Origin: JACDDK01 sp041747155
Lineage (GTDB): Bacteria; Actinomycetota; Rubrobacteria; Rubrobacterales; Rubrobacteraceae
Direction: 5' to 3'
Assembly: GCA_041747155.1 (NCBI GenBank)
Contig: JBGTFQ010000219.1
Span: 1 to 8,237 of the forward strand
DNA: 8,237 nucleotides
Made by a program: the position numbers and the translations under genes
Notes under the pieces: model-generated
The model's input: the letters and a program-made list of their open reading frames with translations, nothing else
The model's database searches: none
What the model was told of the DNA's origin: nothing
Shown here: positions 6,342 to 8,237 of the stretch, piece after piece
Layout of the letters: each line of letters starts with the position of its first letter
How positions within the stretch are numbered: the stretch's first letter is position 1

Positions 6342-7016
6342 CTAGCGGTTGAGCTCTATGCTCTTTAGGATACCCCGGACTACGATGCGTTCTTTGTAGT
6401 CTGGGAGGGTGCAGCTTTGGAGGCTAACGACGTTCTTGCCCTTTATTGGATCCATGACGTACGAGGCATCCGGGGCCACGGTCATCTTCTCGAAGACGCG
6501 ATAGGTGTACTCGCGGTTCTCGGAGTCGGTCAGGATTATTTCGTCGCCATTTTCGAGTTCGTCAAGATCGCGGAAGAGTAGATAACTGCCCGTGTCCTTA
6601 TACCCGAGCCGATGTCCCGCGATGAATACGTTGGCACCCTTCTGCCACGGATACCCGGTCCCTTTTATGTGCATCGCGCCCTTATCGAGCGTGTCGTTGT
6701 CGCTGGCGGGAGCGTCGTAGACTTTTGCATCGTCCACCCGCTCCATTCCCGGCACCGTCAGCTTGAGCGCCTCGTCTTTTGGAGCTTTCAGGGAGCCTTT
6801 GTTTGCACCCTTCCGGGCGGTCTCTTTCACTGCTTTTGCTGGTCCATCGGATCTGTCCACGAAGGATGGGAGCGACTTCTGGTTTGGCTGGGCTTCGGCT
6901 TCGGAGTCGTCGCTCAGGAAGGAACTTCCGAGCATCAAGGCGGCGATTAGTATCACTAGAGCACCGAGAGCCACCGCCACCATAAGTCCCGTTCTTCTTG
7001 TCGTGATCCTCTTCAT
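6342..7016 (-). CDS. Membrane-anchored sortase (class D/E-like), complete
   Basis: This 224-residue protein has the layout of a sortase fixed by an N-terminal membrane segment. It has a short basic start (MKRITTRR), a hydrophobic helix at about 10-30, a charged and low-complexity linker to about 85, and then the catalytic domain. IAGHRLGY holds His135, SLQSC holds Cys202, and ERIVVRG holds Arg210, so the catalytic triad is complete. The enzyme should act on the outer face of the membrane, cutting a sorting signal and joining the protein to a wall amine. No LPxTG-type substrate gene is seen in the window. I chose the ATG at 7016 because AGGTGA lies five bases upstream. A GTG at 7025 would add three residues but has no good ribosome site. 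The protein is a paralogue of the partial sortase at 1-390. It is transcribed alone, convergent with the ferredoxin gene and divergent from pntA. Confidence 0.92.
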   Translation of the reverse strand: MKRITTRRTGLMVAVALGALVILIAALMLGSSFLSDDSEAEAQPNQKSLPSFVDRSDGPAKAVKETARKGANKGSLKAPKDEALKLTVPGMERVDDAKVYDAPASDNDTLDKGAMHIKGTGYPWQKGANVFIAGHRLGYKDTGSYLLFRDLDELENGDEIILTDSENREYTYRVFEKMTVAPDASYVMDPIKGKNVVSLQSCTLPDYKERIVVRGILKSIELNR

Positions 7017-7021
7017 CGCCT

Positions 7022-7027
7022 TCACCT
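7022..7027 (-). promoter_or_regulatory. Ribosome binding site deciding the second sortase start
   Basis: AGGTGA on the minus strand, a match to the 3' part of the GGAGGTGA consensus, stands five bases before the ATG at 7016. It overlaps the alternative GTG at 7025, which makes that start unlikely. Confidence 0.7.
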
Positions 7028-7079
7028 GCTTTCTTTTTGTTTGGTTAGGTTAAGAATAACTCGGAAAGATTACATTCAG

Positions 7080-7108
7080 ATAACAGCGTGGAGTGACATT
7101 GGTTACAA
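7080..7108 (-). promoter_or_regulatory. Possible promoter of the second sortase
   Basis: Reading leftward, TTGTAA (7108-7103) and TGTTAT (7085-7080) are spaced by 17 bases, each matching four of six consensus positions. This would give a leader of about 57 bases before the ATG at 7016. An imperfect inverted repeat, GTGAC-N4-GTTAC (7093-7106), covers the -35 and spacer and could be an operator. That is speculative. Confidence 0.35.
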
Positions 7109-7148
7109 CTCATTGAGAGGTACCAAGCGGGGAGAATCTATTTCGGGC

Positions 7149-7154
7149 TATAAT
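7149..7154 (+). promoter_or_regulatory. -10 box of a leaderless pntA promoter
   Basis: TATAAT matches the -10 consensus exactly and ends seven bases before the GTG at 7162, so transcription should begin at or beside that GTG. No TTGACA-like hexamer is found 16-18 bases upstream. This is common for leaderless actinobacterial genes, whose promoters often rely on the -10 alone. Confidence 0.55.
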
Positions 7155-7161
7155 GCGCCGC

Positions 7162-8237
7162 GTGAGGATAGGAGTTCCAAAAGAAGTCGCCGATGGCGAG
7201 ACCCGCGTTGGTGTAGTGCCGGAAACCGTAGCCCGCATGGTCAAAGACGGCTTCGAGGTCGTCGTGGAGTCGGGTGCCGGGCGAGACTACAACCCGGACG
7301 CTGACTACGAAGAGGCTGGATCGAGCATCGTGGAGGATGCCTCCGAGGTCTACGACGGAGCCGATGTCATTATCAAGGTGTCGAGGCCCGAAGAGGGGGA
7401 GGTCGAGAACTTCCGCGAGGGTCAGACCCTGATCTGCTTTCTAAACGGTCCCCAATACCCTGAGCTTGTCGAGAAGCTCGCGAGTGCTGGGGTAACGGTG
7501 CTCTCGAACGAGGCCATACCCCGGACTAGCGTAGCGCAGAGTATGGACGCTCTCTCCTCAATGGGTTCCATAGCCGGATACAAATGCGCCCTCATAGCCG
7601 CGGACACCCTTGGAAAGTACGTCCCGATGCTCTCAACCGCCGCCGGGACCACGAAGGCGGCGAAGGTGCTTGTCTTCGGTGTGGCGGTCGCGGGCTTGCA
7701 GGCCATCGCCATCATGAACCGGCTCGGCGCTGAGGTCTTCGCTTACGACGTGCGGCCCGAGACAAAGGAACAGGCCCAGTCCCTCGGAGCGTCGTTCGTT
7801 GACTCCGACGATGAAGGGGACGACACCGAAGTCGAGGATGAGTACGTCGAGTACGAGCCGAAAGGCTTCAACAAGTTCATGACATCATTGGGTTTCTACT
7901 CCTACGCCAAGCCTCCTGAAGATGAGTACATCATCGAGGGCGAGGGGGAGCCGGAGGACGAGGAAGAAGACGAAGGTTGGTCGAAGGAGAAGCTTGGGCG
8001 GGATCAGGAGCTCTTGCGAGAGCGTATAAAAGAGATGGACATAGTAATTACGACGGCTCTCATACCGGGTCGCGCCGCGCCGATTCTGGTGGATACGGAG
8101 ATGGTCGAATCAATGAAACCGGGATCGGTGGTCGCGGATCTCGCCGCCGAGAACGGCGGCAACTGCGAGCTTACGGAACCCGGCGAGACCGTAGAGCATG
8201 AAGGCGTGAGGATCGTAGGTCCGGTGAATCTACCGAG
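7162..8237 (+). CDS. pntA: NAD(P) transhydrogenase alpha subunit (NAD(H)-binding part), 3' end outside the window
   Basis: The visible 358 codons encode domain I of proton-translocating transhydrogenase, which binds NAD(H) and passes hydride to NADP in the partner subunit. Recognisable features are the start VRIGVPKE, RTSVAQSMDALSS (nucleotide and hydride-transfer site), AGTTKAAKVLVFG leading into the Rossmann loop, YDVRPETKEQ after the second strand, TTALIPGRAAP and AAENGGNC. These motifs separate it from alanine dehydrogenase, a relative of this fold. I chose GTG at 7162, which gives the usual family N-terminus and fits a leaderless transcript. An ATG at 7153 would add MRR, but it lies inside the TATAAT box and lacks a ribosome site. 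Two oddities stand out. The glycine loop reads GVAVAG (residues 173-178), with Ala where the family normally has Gly. Residues about 214-272 form an acidic insertion with 25 Asp/Glu in 59. Whether the protein is split (alpha1/alpha2) or fused to membrane helices lies beyond the window. Confidence 0.92.
   Translation, partial: MRIGVPKEVADGETRVGVVPETVARMVKDGFEVVVESGAGRDYNPDADYEEAGSSIVEDASEVYDGADVIIKVSRPEEGEVENFREGQTLICFLNGPQYPELVEKLASAGVTVLSNEAIPRTSVAQSMDALSSMGSIAGYKCALIAADTLGKYVPMLSTAAGTTKAAKVLVFGVAVAGLQAIAIMNRLGAEVFAYDVRPETKEQAQSLGASFVDSDDEGDDTEVEDEYVEYEPKGFNKFMTSLGFYSYAKPPEDEYIIEGEGEPEDEEEDEGWSKEKLGRDQELLRERIKEMDIVITTALIPGRAAPILVDTEMVESMKPGSVVADLAAENGGNCELTEPGETVEHEGVRIVGPVNLP

Noticed and set aside
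7113..7141. TTGAGA at 7113-7118 as a -35 for pntA.
   Set aside because: It is 30 bases from the TATAAT box, too far. The hexamer 17 bases downstream (ATCTAT) is poor.
7922..7977. Purine-rich stretch in pntA as a possible structural DNA element.
   Set aside because: It is explained by Glu/Asp/Gly codons of the acidic insertion. No mirror repeat of note is visible.

Overview
The window holds seven protein genes, two of them cut by the window edges. There are no RNA genes, insertion sequences or CRISPR arrays that I can see. Moderately high GC (roughly 55-60 % by eye), mixed ATG/GTG/TTG starts, TTGACA/TATAAT-type promoters and class D/E-type sortases suggest an actinobacterium. The gene style reminds me of Rubrobacteria, but that assignment is inference.

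Layout: (1) 1-390 (+) is the catalytic C-terminal part of a sortase, closed by a strong hairpin terminator. (2) 496-5787 (-) is a compact polyphosphate operon transcribed right to left: ppx (exopolyphosphatase), ppk1 (polyphosphate kinase), a CYTH-CHAD protein and sixA (phosphohistidine phosphatase). ppx and ppk1 share an ATGA stop/start, and CHAD and sixA are 5 bases apart. (3) 5788-5946 is a divergent promoter region. Its left-facing promoter has a perfect TTGACA -35 for ppx. (4) 5947-6288 (+) is a small thioredoxin-like [2Fe-2S] ferredoxin with no ordinary start codon. A good Shine-Dalgarno site sits at the right distance from an ATC codon. (5) 6287-6320 is a bidirectional terminator between convergent genes. 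(6) 6342-7016 (-) is a second, complete membrane-anchored sortase related to the first. (7) 7162 to the window end (+) is the start of pntA, the NAD(H)-binding alpha subunit of proton-translocating transhydrogenase. It appears leaderless and carries a long acidic insertion.

The operon groups synthesis (PPK1), degradation (Ppx) and probable binding (CHAD) of polyphosphate with a phosphohistidine phosphatase. PPK1 works through a phosphohistidine, so SixA acting on PPK1 is an attractive but unproven idea. The sortases, ferredoxin and transhydrogenase look like independent transcription units.

Most worth a second look are the apparent AUC start of the ferredoxin gene, the leaderless start, acidic insertion and GxAxxG nucleotide loop of PntA, the ExExQ change in the CYTH domain, and the SixA-PPK1 pairing. 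Every stretch without a gene is shorter than 300 bases.
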